The notes beneath the pieces were generated by a model. That model ran no database searches, was not told where the DNA came from, and saw only the letters and a list, made by a program, of their open reading frames with translations. From contig NC_066326.1 of assembly GCF_022539315.1 (NCBI RefSeq), positions 5,596,601 through 5,660,600 on the forward strand: a DNA stretch of 64,000 nt, read 5' to 3'. Of the stretch, positions 1 through 15,000 are shown piece by piece. This DNA comes from Serinus canaria. Taxonomy: Eukaryota > Chordata > Aves > Passeriformes > Fringillidae. The number at the start of each line of letters is the position of its first letter. Position 1 is the first letter of the stretch. Made by a program: the position numbers and the translations under genes.

Positions 1-3000
1 CTCCTGAGGAAACAGGGACAATTAGCAGAAATGTGGTAATTCAAGGTACAAGTCAGTGACAGTCACTGCAGGGCTCTGGAAGGAAATCACCCTCTGAGGG
101 GCAGTCCCTGAGCTGTTACCTCCATTACAACCAGTGGGGATAATTTGAGATAATTTTCAAGATTGGTATTATTTGTGTCATGCCAGCCAGCATTTATCCT
201 GCAGGCCAAAACTCAGCACTCATTTAAAACACATTTCAAAGCATTACCTGCTCAGGCATCTGGAAGTGCTTAGGCACATGAACCTGTTTGCTATTTACAC
301 TCCTTAACTGCTCCCATGTTAGACTGCCCTGGAAAGTTGGGTGACAGCAAAGAAAACAGCAAGGAGCAACACCCAGTGCCTTTTCCAAGGAAAAAGGAGG
401 ATAAAAGTCCACTGGTAGCTTTGTTTGCTCTTTGGCTTCTCCTTATCTCGAGCCTTGAGAGCCCTGGGGAGCAAGTTAAAGGACAAGGGATAGAAAATGA
501 AGAGTAGCCATGACTTCAGATGAGGAGCCACCCCAATGACATCAGGCTGAAGGCTGCCAAAGTCTGGTGGAGAACAGGAGCATCCAGAAGGGAATCTGCA
601 GGGAAGAAGACCTGAACAAAGATTGCCTCAGCTGGGATGCTGAACAGATGGGATCCAGTGAGGAAGGATCTTCTGCCAGGAGCCAATAAAGCAGAGGGAA
701 AGCCCATGAGAACTGCAATGAAGGGCTGCAAGAGCACTTCATGAGCACTATACTGCCAGAAAGGAGTCCCAGGCCTGCAAGCCACAGAAAAACTGCCCAC
801 AGCACATCCTGGGTGATGCTGGCAAAGTTCAGTGCAGGTTTGTGCTAACAGATCACACCTCCACATGACACATGTGATGGCTGGCAGAAGAAAAGAGCAA
901 GATTACAGCAGGAGGGAGGCCAGGATGGTTAAAACCTTCCAAATAGCCACAATCCAGAGGCAGGAGTATCTCCTTAGGACACAGAGCAGCACCAATGGAA
1001 GTTCAGTGCTGAGAGAGGCAGTGCTGGAAGGTGCTCACAGCCCTGCCCAGGGCACAGAGTGACCTGCAGAGGCAGAAGGGGCAGGGAAGAGCTCAGCTGA
1101 ATGGGGACCACCCTCCAGTGAAACTCCATCCAGGAGAGCAAGCCAGAGACAAGCAGGGATGTGCCACTCTGCCACAGGACACTCCATCCCTGGAGGGCAA
1201 AGAAGGATTCAGAGAAGTGAACAAACACTGAGGTAAAAAGTAAGCTCCTGTCTGAAGAGCCAGAACCAGTTACCTTAAAAGGAATCAAAAAAAGGAGGAG
1301 ACAAAGGAATCCACTTTCTATTGTTTGAAGAAAGCTGATGAGGAATTCCTGTCTTCCTCCTCCCAGAACTGCCAGAGCAAGACCAGCCCAGAGAACAGCA
1401 AAAGGCACAGATTTGCTCAGTCTCATCACTGGGACATGAGGCCACTACTGCAAGGTGTCTCTGAAACAAGTCCAACTAAATTCAGCCGCAGCTAAGAAGG
1501 GTGTGAATATCCTGAATTACCCCTCAGACCCCAGGCTGGGCACGTTACATCTTGGAATTCTTCTGTGGAGCAGTTTCAGAGCTGCTGTGCATGGATCTGC
1601 CTGCTGCAGAGTCTGAATGCCCTGCCCAGCAGCAGGATGAGCCCCCAGAGCAGGGGCAGGGCAGGCAGCAGACGTGACAGTGCTCAGTGCCAGGTGACAC
1701 ACGTGAGGACAGGCACCTGCCAGCTCCCAGAGCCAACAAATTCCTGAGCCAGCAGCAGGAAAACAAACACAACAACGACTTGCCCCAACAGCAACTCGAG
1801 GCTGCAGTTCCAGCTTGTCTGCAGTATCAATAAATTGTTCTTTGTAAAAGTGTGAGGTTTATTTGCTCTGAGAACACCCGTGCAAATATTTAGGAGTATT
1901 TCTCGGAATACTTCTCCTGAGCTTGGGGGTTATTTTAAATCATTACCCTGTGACCACCCCTGGACACACAGCCTGTGGCAGTGCTGCCCTGCCAGCCTGC
2001 ACTGCTCTGCATGCCACGCTGTGCCCATGGGATTCTCCAGCCAAAGTGCCCATCATCCCACATCCAGATCAAATTTCATCCTGGGAATGGATGAAAGGTG
2101 CAGCCACAGCCCAGGATATCTTGCATCAGACTGAAAATTTATTTCACCCCCTAATGTACCTTAAGATAATTCAAAAATTTAATGGCAAAGTCTCAGATTT
2201 TTTCTTTTTCTCACCTCAATCACTCCACAGGATAGTTGGCAACAATTTTTCTTCATCGGGTCAGTTCTTTCCCTCTTGGTCTGCCAAGACTCTCATACTC
2301 ACGTTCCAACTTTCCTTTGAATCCCACCTTCTAATTGTCATTGTTATCTAATTCTTTTTCAAGAGAAAGGAATGCCCCTTGGTCTTTCAATCAGCTCAGA
2401 TTTGTGACCTGACTTTAAATACATTCAGCTGAAAGCCATTAGCAATTATTCAATTGCCTTTGCTGTAAAATGGCTTAAATTACTTGACATTAGTCCATTA
2501 TTTGAAGAAAAAATATCAATTAAACCTTCAGGTTTAAAGAACTTACATTTCTACATTAGAGGCATTTAACAGTATTTTGTTTCTAAATTTTTTCCATCAG
2601 TTTCATCCAGAGCACAATTGTGCCTCACACGAGTCCTGCTGCCATGTGAGGTGATGCTGGATCCAAGTGTGGCTTGGACCAGCATTGCCCCAGGGCTGGG
2701 TCCAGGGGTGCCACTGACCTGGGGTGGTGCTGGGTCCAAGAGCTCACCTGGGACCATGGCTGGGCTGAGAGAGCACCCCCTGCTCCATGCCACTGACCTC
2801 CCATCACTGAACACTTTGTCCCAATGGTGTTGGCAGCAGGATTTGCTCTGATGACAAGGAGAAGGAATAAAACAGAAGAAGAGCAAAAGAAGGAAAGAGT
2901 CAAGTGAGCAGTTTGGTGGCAGTGCTGACCAGAGCATTGTTTCTGTGTCTGCCCATCCTCCCTGCTGCCTCTTGGCAGTGAACAGGGCTCAATTTTCTCC

Positions 3001-6000
3001 CCTCCTGCTCTGAGTTTGACTCTTCTTCAGGGCCTGGGATGTTGAAATACTCAGGTCCTGGCCACTGGAATCATCAGTCAGCACACACTTCTGGCACTGC
3101 TCTCAAGAAAGAGTGGCTACAATTGTAACTAGAATTTTAATGCAATTGATTTGATTTCAGGAATTCAGCTTTTCCCTAAGAAACCCTAAACTGCATTTAA
3201 TCTCTCCAACCCATGGGAAAATACATCAAAATTTTCCAGAATCTCAGACAGAGCCTCAGTGGAGGGTACACCATTCCCAGGGCTTCCATCCAGCCCAAAC
3301 CTGTGAGGTAACAGAGGGAGCTGGCAAAGCCCTACAGCCAGACTATATATTCCAGCCTGTTTCTTCTGCAAGGTGCCAGGTCATCACCCCACTCCTGAGT
3401 GAAAAACAGATCAAACTGACAGCTGGATTAGGTTTGAGGGGACACAGACTGACCTGGGGACCACAGCATGAGAGACACCCAGGTGAGAGTTCACCCTTCA
3501 GGAGCTGCTGGAGCTGGCTAAAGCTGCTTGGGGCAGTTGTCAGGTGGCAACAGGGGGTGGGTAAGGGGCAGGGGATGACTCTCTACATGAGTTTTTGGGC
3601 CAATAGCACTTTCATTCAGTTACTCTGGAACCACTGTTTGGATAGTCAGTTTCCCCTGGATCCATCTTCAATGCACTCTGAAGGCAGGAAAGGGCAGAAT
3701 TGTGAAACAGACAGGTGTGAAACCTCTTCAAATGGGAGAAGTTCAGGTATTACTGATGCTGTGCGTGATGCTGCTGCAGAGAAGCAGCATCAAACTGTCC
3801 AATTCAAACACCAGGCCAAACTCAGATGTGGCTTCTAAGTGCCATGGATAGAAAGGCATTAATTGTTCAGAAAGAGGGAGCAAAAGTTTGCAGTGCACAA
3901 ACCTCCCCCCCCTCACCATTCTGCCAATTCCCTCTGGATTGTTTTCTCAGCAGTGCTCTCTGAGGCTGACAGTCCCTGCTGCAGAGGAGGCCAGCATGGA
4001 TCCCTGCACCACAGTGGTGGTTTGGCAGCTTTACGATGTTTTACATCACTTTTGCAGAGAACACCAGAGCTATAAAATTTGTAGTTTTCCTAAACCCCCA
4101 GAATCCATTTAATCAAAACAGTCCGGTGGCCACACCAGGGCATTATGCAAGTGCATGGCTGCTGCTCCTTCAGCTGCTGGAGGAGGAATTTGCTGACAAG
4201 TCAAGATTAAACTTTCAGTTCCTTCTGCTCTCTGCACTCATTACAGGCTGTTAAGAAATTTCAAGTTAATTAATTCAACCTCAGGAGAGGAAAATACTTG
4301 TAGGATTTAACATGGTGCAGCTATGGAAGGGAAAGGCTGAGTGTGTTTGCAGCTGAGCAGAAAACAGTCCTTGTTCTTTGAAACTCCCTTCTCATCCTCC
4401 ACTGCGCTGGGTGTTGCCATGGGGTAGCCTCGTTGGAAATCATTTCACATGAAATTAATTCTGTAGCACCTAAACAGATTTGCACCACAAAACCGAGCAG
4501 TTTCTGAGCCACTTCTTGTCAAACATTTTGTTTTCTTCCCAGAAACTGCCTGTGTTCACAGCCCATAACTTGGCACGAGCACCAGCAGCCGCACCTCGCC
4601 TCCTTCCAAGCCAGGGGCTGGTAGGAGGCAGGGGATAGAGCCCCATAAAACACAATTAACCTTTTCATTAAACAACAGCTCCCCAAGTGAGAACCGGGCT
4701 GCACTGACAGGAACGAGACTGCTTTATGTTAACGGTGTGTCTCGAAACTTAAAATAAAATATTTGTGCTTGCATAAATAGTTGGAAAGGTAAAAGTGTCA
4801 TAACAGTGGGTGTTTGTTATTGGAGCTGGAGCTTGCCTCCTGCCTGCAACAAAATGTCATAACAAAGCCGGCGTGGGGCTCGCTGCGTTTACTCCTCGCT
4901 GCAGTGTTTAAATCCTGGTACAAACCCCAGCCATAAACAGATTGCAGGACAACTCCTGGCACTGGGGGCTTATTTTAGCCTGCCACGGACCCAGCATCGT
5001 CCCAGGGGTGCAAAGTGTGTCCTGCAAGCTTTGCACTCACTGAGATGGCACCGTGTCCAAACAAGCCGTGGATGGAGATGATGGTGTGCCCAAGCGTGGA
5101 CCCAGCACCTCTGCAAAGCTTTGCTCAGCTCCTGAGTTGATGTTAGGTCTGCAGAATGGTTGGGGCCCTGCCCAGCTTGGAACCTGGGACCACCATGGGT
5201 CATGGCAGCCTTGGAGCCAGGGTCACCTTCCATTCAGTGATGGAAACCACAGCATGGTTGGGCTCACCACCATCTGGGGTCCACAGCACACTTGTCCCCA
5301 GTGCCATCTCTTCTGTGCAAAGGTTTGTGCCCCCTGAGACCACTCTGGGCCTATGGCAACCTTCAGCCCATGGCTAGGTTGCCAGCTGCAGAGCACCAAA
5401 GCCTGCCCCAAAATCCTCAACGGAGAGTTGACTTCAGCCCATCCTGTTCTAAAATCCGCTTTTTGCAGAGTGCCTTCATCCCAAGTGCAAACCAAGCCAG
5501 GCTTTCCAACCCAGCCCAGCCCAGGGGAGGCTGAAGGGAGACTTTTATCACACTTGGCCAGCAGCAGCATCTTCCCAGCTGCTCTCAGCACCAGAGCAGC
5601 CAGCACTGGGAGCTGTGAGCACTCCCTGCAGCTCCTCCTGGCCAGCAGGGCCCACCTGCTGCAGCAGCATGGGCTGGCAGCCTTTCAGCCCTGGACTCCA
5701 TGCATCCCATGGCTGGGAGAGGTTTCAGCTGCAGAGGAACCAGCGTGACCCTGGTGTGCTGCAGAGTGCAGCAGGGGGTTCTGTGGCCCTTTGGGGATGG
5801 TTGCTGTGTCCCCACAGCTCTGAGGAAGAGGAATTGGCACAGGGCTGCACAGGGCGCCCATGCCCAGCTTTGAAGCAGCTCTGCTCTGATGGTTGCTCCA
5901 AAGCAAGGACCACCCCCAGCAGGCCCCTGACACCCTCCTGCCTCCACCCACTGCTTGTAACCCCTGGGGCCACACAGGTGCCTGTGCCACATGCTCAGTC

Positions 6001-9000
6001 TCTGTCCCCCTGACCTCTGCACTGTGACCCACCCTGGCCATCAAAAACCTGGCTGAGGAGCAAGAGGAGATTCAATCCTGTACAACTGAGGCAGGAAAAC
6101 CCAGCATGCACTCTGGCATAGTGTGACTGGGCAAAGGGCAGGAAAAGTAAAAGACATCTGGGAAATGTACCAGCATCCTTTATCCATTTTAAAATGCCTT
6201 AGGTAACCTACACTTTACAGCCTGCTTTGCTAGCACAGATGAGTGCTGGTCTCTGTCTGGTGTAAGCTGTGTGCAAAGGTCTTGGGGAGCAATTGGCACT
6301 TCCCATGAAGCCCAAAGCAGGGACAGCCCGCATGGCTGTGCCATACCAGCAGCAGAACCTGTCCCTAGGACTGCCTGGCTAATAGACTTCTGCAGCTGTG
6401 AGCAGCCACGAATTAACATTGAGCATAAAACAGCATGGTTCCCCCAGAACAGCTGTAGAAATGCTTAGCCTAAATTAAATAAGCATTACCATAGCAGCTA
6501 GGTGCTTATTTACAAATGAAGGCCTGGAAGCTGCAGCCAGATCTGCTTCCCCTGGTCCCCACAGGCCCCCAGGGTCAGCACAGGCACAGGACTGGATGGT
6601 TGACTGGAGGAGCAGGGCTGTGGGCTGGACTGTCTGCAGGTCTTGGAGGTCATTCAAGAGGTGGAGGTCTCCAGGGGTTGGGGGATCTTTCTCTGAAGGG
6701 CTGAGCCTGTGACAGAAGCCACCCTGCTGCTTGGAGGTCGATGCTCTGAGCAGGGCTGATGAGGGCTGAGCAGCCCCATGGCAAGGGGTGTCCTCCTTGA
6801 GCTGAGGCACATCTCCATCAGCCACCAGAGACCCTCTCTGCCAGGGAAGGAGGTCACCCTTGTCCCTGCACCCAGAACTGTGCCCTTGCCAGCTCCCTCT
6901 GGCTCAGGGACCCAGCTCTGACACAGCAGCCTCAGCCCAACTCAACCTCACAGATCCTTTCCTACGTCCTGCACCCAACTGGTGCCCTTGGCATGTATTT
7001 TCAGAAGCAGGTGTCTGTCTGGGGCTCTTCAATCCACACAAAAGCCCCTTAAACTGCCTGATTTCCTGAGCTCCTGCCCACTCAGCAATCTCCAGTCCCC
7101 AGAGAGGCATCAATCGTGGCAGTGAGGATCCAGAGCAGAGCTGTGCTGCACTCCCTGCCTCAGGAGAGCCCCAGTTTGTGTCTGTGCCTGCGTGGGCTGC
7201 AGCTGCCCCACACAGAGCCATTTTCTGCTCCTGTGGGGCTGGGGAGCAGCTGCAGCCTTGTCCCTGCTCGGGGTGAAGGCCAGCAGGAGGGGACAGGCAG
7301 CGAGCAGAGCGTGGGTGCGAGACCTCAGGGGAACAAGTGGAGGTTTCTGCTGCCCTGTCCCACCCCACAGGAATCCGGGGTCACACCGTTCCCACCGGGA
7401 GGGGACTGCACAGCTGTGTCCTTCCCTGCTCCCAAAAACCTGCCTTGCTGCAGCAGCACTTCAAAGGGCTCCACTGCTCACCAAGAGCAGAGGATCTGGG
7501 AGCCAGCAGTCCCAGGCTCTGGGGCTTCATTAAAAGTCCCTGAGGGATAGAGGGAAATCCAGATGCATGGGAACAGGGATGGGTGAAGGCCTTTGGTGTT
7601 TACTGAGCTCAGCTCCCTCCTCCCCATTACATCACCTGAGGCCTTGAGGTTCAGTCAGTGCAAAGCTCCTGGCACAGCACCCGGGGGCCGGGGGAGAGCC
7701 CCGGGGCCAGGCACAGGTGGGCAGCACAGGTGGGGCTGGGGGCTGCCAGCAGGGCAGGGAGCCATTGCCACTATCACCCTGCAATCAAACCCTCTCCCGA
7801 GAAATGCCTGGGCTCCAGCAAGCTGGCACCCTGCTATGGAAAAATGTGCCTGGAAGCTCTCCAGCCGTGCCTGCTCCAAGGAGTCACTGATAACCCCGCT
7901 GCCAGCCAGATACCCTGGGATGGTGCTTCTTCCTCCCCACTGCAGAAGGACATTCCAGTTCCCATCCTCTCCCTGCCTTTCAGAGCCTTCCATTTCTCAA
8001 AAGAAATTCCTGCGCAGCCAGAAGATTTTACCACTTTGTTCTCAGAATATCATAATATTTTCTTTTTTAATTAAATCGCATTCCCCATCTGCCTTGCATA
8101 CATGTTTTGGGTAGTCTACTTTTGCCAAACATAAGGTCAACATCCCTGCTACTAACTTTCAATAAAAAGCTCGCTGGTGCTAGAACTGTGTTTTATCTAA
8201 ACCCGATGTCTGCTCACAATTCTGACCACACCCAGACCAGGGCTGTGTGACTTCACTGCCCCGGATTCCCATCAAGAGCCTTTTAACATGAGTACACTCA
8301 TTTAGCAGCAGGCATTGTCTTGCTTTCTTCATTAGCAAACTGAAAACTCACAAGAATGATTTACAATATTTCTGTAACAATGATGAACTTGTGGGGAAGA
8401 GTGGCTGTGTTTGATTTGAGCTGCAAGCAAATTAGCAGAGATGTCCTGGTTCTTAGTTTTAAAGCTTAAAAATGGACTGAACTCAAGGGAATTCAAGAGA
8501 AAAAAAGCTACAGCAAGGGCATTAATAAGGGAGGCTGAAGGGGAGACAGCCAGGAAAAGCAAATCCCAACCTGCTGCATACAGACTAAAAAAAGGAAGTC
8601 TATGCAGTTGTACTGCAAAATGGACCACAAAAATATAGATATAACAGGGTTTCTCTGATAAATGCACTAAAATGAAAAAAAAAAACCCAAAAAAACTTCA
8701 CAGAACTCCTACAGGTTTTTCGTCCAAAGTTCCCAAACTTTTCCAACAGAGGTTTCAACCTCAAACTCTCTCAATTTACAGAACAGAAGCACAAAGATTA
8801 ATAACTTATAGCAGCTTCCAGCTATATCTTGCAGTATGAAAAGGAGAGAAAGGAGCCCGGACTGGACCATGCATTACTGAAGTCCAGAAGCTCTATTTAA
8901 CTCACAGGAGAAGGATTTTGGACAAGAGCTCACCCATCCTCATGTTGGGAAGCACAGTGCCTTCCCTCCCCATGCTGAAGCTGAAGACTGCGCTCAGCTA

Positions 9001-12000
9001 TAAATCTGGACTAAGATCTGCAAGGCCAAATCAAGATAAGCACAAAGCAGAATGCCTGCAAGTATAAACTCATCTTCTTCAAAGCATTTCAGGCCCCAGC
9101 TGCAAATTGGTTTATTCCGAGAACAAATTGTTGCTCAACTACTTGGAAGAATCTTCACAAAACTTCAGGCAAAGTATCTTTGATTGAAAAGAACTTAGTA
9201 TCAGTGAAAAATAATATCAGGTGAGAACACAGGAGGCTTTAACCTCCCCCAAAAGTGAGATAAGTAACATCAGACATGTTCTATCACTTGCTGCTCCACA
9301 GCAGCCAATAAGTTGCCCAAGAGCATTCCCAGGGGTTTTGAACAGAATGTCCTTTTTACTCTGTGCATCTCCTAACAACCTTCCTCCACCAAGACAAACT
9401 CACAGTAAAAAAGGACAAATAATCCCTCTCTGTGAACAAAGGGTTGGCTGGCCCAGGAATTTGGGATGAGCTTCAAGGATGCCCTGAAAAAAAATCTAAC
9501 ACCCTGTTAATATTAACTCCTGTCCTTGCCAAGGAGAGCACAGACACATATCAAGTACTTAACACTCTTTGAGAAAGATGTTACACAAGAACAGCTCAGG
9601 TCATCTGAGAATTCACCTTCCTTGAGCAGCTGGTGGCACTCTGGATTCAGCACCAGAAACACCTCCCACCTGCACAGCTATGGCAGGAGGAAAGGTGGAG
9701 ACCAAGCCTCTCCTCTGTTGTCCCCCTTGCTGCTGTCCACTGGCACCGTTTGAACACGTGTGTATGGAGAGCCATGGAGCTGTACAGGCAGATGGCGTGA
9801 TACTCTCACAGGTTATAATCTTATTTTTCCTTTTGTTTTTTCCTACAGACTGAGAATTACAAGAAGAGTATTTTACCTCCAGCAGGTTCTGGTTTTTCAG
9901 GTGAACAAACAAACATCAAACCTGTTCCTAAAACCCAGCCATCTCTTTCTTTCTCTTCTACTCCCCGTGAGGAAGGGTGCACGAGAAGGAGGGACAGAAT
10001 GTGGGAGGACAATGGGGCAGGGAAGGAGGAACAGGAGAAACAATGTGAGAAGGAAAGGAAATAAATAGAAGCACATGAGGTAAACCAACCCTAATCTAAT
10101 CACTGGAGAACTCAGCAGGGTCACAGATGACATGAGCAACAAGCCCAGCAACCTCAAGGAAATATTGTCCAGGTTGTGTTAAGACAAGATACTTTCCCCT
10201 GGAGCCCATCATAATTTGGGTTTGCCACCACATTGGGTTGGTCAGAGGAGGTGCTGCTGCTGCTCAGTGGTACCTGTCCCCCAGAGAACAGAGCACAGAG
10301 CAGATGCCTGTGCTAGCAGGGACTCAGGGAGCTCAGGCATCCCTCAGATCCAGCACCAGGACTATGTGCACACACCTGGGCATGGTCCAGTGACCAGGGC
10401 TGTGCTGCAGGGACCCACCTTGCAGCAAGCCTGCAAGATAAGCCACGTGCAGGCAGAACTGCAGGAAAATGAGGAGCCCCAGATCTTGAGGGATCAGGCT
10501 GTGGGAGCTCTCTGGAGCAGCAGAGCATCATCTGTAAATACTTTGCTCTTTCTGCATGGTCCACAGCCACCCTCCACTTGGTGGCCACATCTGGGGAAGA
10601 GCATCCACCTGCACTGGATTATTCTTCTGTGTGTCGACCTCATTTTGGCTCTCTTGCTTGGTGTTTGAAGTTCCTCTGCAGAATCAAATTTAGCAAGGTC
10701 CATACCTAGGCTGAAAAAATATATGTCCTGGGGGCACTTCCTTGGTCATCCTGGCTTTCATTAACCCAGCTTCTCCACTGTCCTTCTTTCACACCCATTA
10801 AACAGCACCAAAGGGAGCTGGCAATACATTTTCCTTTGCCCTTCTCCTTTGTGCTCCTCCTTGATGAATGGCTAAAGCAGATGCACAGTTGCCTTTGAAG
10901 GCTCTGGCCCATGAGCATGTTGAATCAATGATGGATTGGACCAAATGAATCACAGTGTGGGAGAAAGCACAAGGCAATGATTTCTAAGTGGCCTTCACAT
11001 CTTTACACTTCAGAACTTGCTTTAAAAGCCTGTTTTCTTCTTTTTATCTGGTTCCAGTTTCTGCAGTGCCTTTGCATATGTTGAGGGAGGTAGGGGGGAA
11101 GGAGGGGAACCTTTACATATAAACAGAAGAATCCACTTCTCCATTAGACAATAATGAAGCATTGTCATTTAGGGAGTTCAAATAGCTGGGAAACCACTTC
11201 AAGGCCATGCAAAACAACTGGGTAGCATCAGAAAGAACAGCAGTTGGCAAACTGAGCAAGAGAGTTCAAAACTCCAGTGAGCAAGCTCACAAAAAACCCA
11301 CAGCTGGTTCGGTAGCCTACCTCCCTTTACTGAGACACAAGAGCTGCTTCAGCAAGAGGCTTTAATGAAACTGAATTTTTAGGATATGGTGAATTGCCAG
11401 GAATAACTTGATATATAACTGCTGCTGCTGGATCCCAACTGGAGCCCTGTGTGCTCAGCTGAATCCTGCGAGTCCCTCCTCACAGTGAGTGGGAGGTCTC
11501 CAAAACCCATTCAGAGCATCAGCTGCTTCCAGCTTAGCTGCTCTTGGGCCCTCCCTGTGACTGACACAACAGTGCTCATCAGATGGATGTTCTTCCTCCA
11601 CAGGTACACCAAGGGGGATGTAAGAAACCAAAGCCACCCATTTTGCAGTGCTGCTTGGAAGAGGGATGCCTTCCTGGGCACAGGAGAGAGGCAGAGTTTG
11701 TGGGAAAAGGAACTGGTCTTTTTGGGCTGACAGTGCACTAGAGGGAAAAGAACATGTGTGTAGACACACAGATTTTCAGGCTCAAACATCTGAAAAAAAT
11801 CCCAGCAAAAACCATCCCCCAGGCTGGGAACTGGTTTTTATGGTTAAGCAACATGCCACACACGTTCACCCCCAGGTCCTTCCACTCCAGGCTGCACAGG
11901 CACTTTGTGCCCACACAGCCCTGCCAGGAGGACACTGGTGGCTGGTCCCTGCCTGGGCAGAGGTCTTCCCACACACCCCCCTCGGAGGGATCTGCTTTCT

Positions 12001-15000
12001 GTTACTGCTGGGGACGATGCCGCATGTGGAAATGCAAGTGGAAGCTTGTTCAGACCACAGAATTTGCAAAGCCTGTTTGCTTAACCAGAGCTAAGCACGA
12101 GCCAAGGACAGCTTGGTTTGAGCTCCTTTCTTCTGGGTACCCCACATGGAGCCCTGTGGCTCCTGCAGTAGCTGTGCCAGGGCTGGGCTGTGCCTCCTGG
12201 GCTGAGCCCCTCTGGGAGATCCAGGGTTGGCACACACAGGAGGACAAACTCAAAGCTGCCCCAAGGTCCTTCTTGGTGACCCAGTGTCAGTAGAAAGCAG
12301 GGAAAATCTCCCTGAAACACATGAAGGGTTTCTTCCTCCAGCACCCTCTTCCCAGAGCCATCCTTACTCACTGAGTTCCATCCACACAGGAATTGCTCAT
12401 CCACTCACAGCACCCCCACGCACCTCACTGCTTGCCAGCCCAGTGAGGGACAAATCCCTCTGCTCCAGAGATAATGGACTTGGATGCATAAACCCTTCTG
12501 GAATTCTCAAGCTTGCCCAGACACCTGCTCCACAGCAAACAGCCACTGCCAGCACCTGGGCAAGGACAGATCCAGCCCAGCTTCCCAGTAAATATTCCAA
12601 ATCCCCATGGCCTGGCAAACAGGGCTCTGGAAAGAGCCTGCTGCTTTCCACACAGGCAGGGATATTTATGGAGTGCTGTGAGATTTGGATGTATTATTTT
12701 ATCCATTAACAATGGAAGTAGGGATGAGCTGAAACACGACTAGCTCGAGACTTTTCCAGCCTGACAAGTGTACAAGTAAAACAGTGGAAAGGGCTGAACA
12801 AGCCAGAGGATGGTACTGCAGCAGGCAAGTGTGTGAAACAGGGGTGTTTGGGACAAAGGGCAGTCTGTTAAAATAAGAAAAGCCTGAATAAACAGGGGTC
12901 TTTTTCCCCAAATACCACTTTCAGCTTCATCCAGCCAGAGCTTAAAGATAAAAGGAAAAGGAGCTGCTGATTTTCCAGTGGGGGAAACTTAGCTGGGGGC
13001 TTCAAGGCTGTGTTTATTAAGCATCATGTTCACACTTGGGGGCCAGCACCGCCAAGTGCTCACGGGAGCTGAATCGTCCTTGCTTTACAAACCCCTCACA
13101 TTTTAAGGGAAGTGAAAGTTCTCCAGCTGAACACTCCAGGAGCACAGTTTCCCCCAGACACAGAGCCCAGTTCTGGGATGAGTAGGGGATGCTGTGAGTT
13201 GCTCCCCTCTGGTGAAGCCCTGTAATACACAACATCCCTGTCCAAAGGCAGCATTTTTAGTCACCCCCATCACATTTGTTGCTGATTTTCAGCACTCTCA
13301 GATGCACTCACTGTACCCCAGTGGGACACAGCCCCAGCTCAGCACTGCCCTGTGCATCTGCAGGGCACCACAGCTTTGAAGTTTTGCCCCTCCAACGAGA
13401 GCCCTGGTTGGTATTGGAGCTCACATGCTTATTAGGAGGTGAGGATGATTAATTGCCTCTCCCTCCCTGCCCCTCTGAGGGGCTGCTCAGTGCTGTCTCA
13501 CTGACAGTGATGTTTCAAGACCATATGGCACTTCCACATCCCATTAGCACCGAGCCTGCAGCCCCCCCTCTTCTCCACACCGAGTCTCAGCTTTCACTGG
13601 GGTGGGGAACATGAAATGCCAAAACTCCGGCTGAAAACTTCAAGGTCAGGAAGAAGTTTAAGGGAAATGCATTCTGTGAAGAGCTAAACCTGTCTGCTGC
13701 CATCAGTGGTGCCGGTGTCACACAGCAGAGGGTCACCAGCTTCACCCAGAGAAGGGTTCCCTCTCCTAAGGGACCTCACTGCAGTGGCTGCAGTGCTGTG
13801 TGAGGCTGTCATTACAATGCACTTCCATAAAACCAACTGAAACCCTCTCTTCCCTTTGCCCCCACACTGTGGGCTTCCCCCAGGGCACATGGGGCTGTGT
13901 TTGCTCCTTTTGGGACTGGCAGCAATGGCAGGGAATGCTGCCCAATGCCCACAGTCCCATGGGAACCTGCAGACTTTATGACATAGCATGGTAAGGCAGT
14001 GCCAAGGTGCACAATGCTGCAAACCTATAGCTGCATAACAGATAAATCTGGATCAAAATGGATCCTCAAGTTGTTCAGGTTGCTGGTTTTCAGTTGGTTG
14101 TTTCCATACTCCATGCAATCCACTGGTTTTTGTCTCTGTGCCCCCCTAACAGAGCAGCACTGTGCTCACACCTGCATGGAAAGGGTGCATCCCTCTGACC
14201 ATGGATCTTATAGAAGGCACCCACGAGGGCAAATTCACAGCAGAAGCAATTCCCACTGCCTGCTGCTCCTCACCAGTGCCCAAGCACACCATGGGGACCT
14301 CTCCCAGCTCATTTGTGTCCCAGCAAAGAGCCCTCTGCAGCTCGGCACCTGCAGAGAATGGTGTGGGTGCTCTTGTCCCAGCAGCTGGTGCCTGACAAAA
14401 GCCAAATTCCCCAGGAGGGCAGGCTGTGCTCACATTCAGTCCCTAATCCCCACTGCACAGCCCCCTTGGCAGGCAGCATGGAAAATGCCACTGCTCACAG
14501 ATATGGTCTCCAGGGAGGACAGTTTCCACAACCTACAGCAAAGCAGGAGAGCCTGACCCAGAGGCCAGGGTGGCCAGGGGCCAGCACCCACCTCCTGAGG
14601 TGGCAGAGAGCTGTGACACCTGGCAGGCACTTGATCACTCACCCTATCTCTGGTTGCTGTTTTCGCTGAAGAAAGATTCCGGCCAACAAAAAAATTATAA
14701 ATAAATACAAAAGCCAAAAAGAGAGCAGCTTCCAAATTACATTATTTTACTTAGTCATTCAGTTCCCATCACAGAAAGCAGCTGTTTCTTTCCAGAAAAA
14801 AAAAATGGTTGTTCACCTCAGTCCCCCCTGTGGGAGCTGAGCAGAAAGAGGCACCAGCAGTGGCTGCCACCACCTTTGGGGCTCAAAGCAGCTCAGAGAC
14901 CATCTCTGCAACCCCAGCAAGGCCTGCAGGGGCGAGGGACTGCTGGGCCAACACTGCCTCAGGGACCTGAGCTGGGATCAGCACTGGGATTTCTGCCCCA

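Noticed and set aside
2520..2537. 8-bp-arm palindrome TTAAACCT-TC-AGGTTTAA
   Set aside because: Arms of this length with small loops are expected by chance in 64 kb, and nothing nearby supports a function. A similar case is CAAGCACA/TGTGCTTG at 33,411-33,436.
11754..12293. 179-codon open frame in the 5' flank
   Set aside because: No recognisable domain, Trp/Cys/Pro-rich random composition, overlapping open frames on both strands, and no splice or conservation support.
13999..14556. 185-codon open frame in the 5' flank
   Set aside because: Composition typical of translated CTG/CAG-rich non-coding DNA. No domain or signal and no neighbouring exon.
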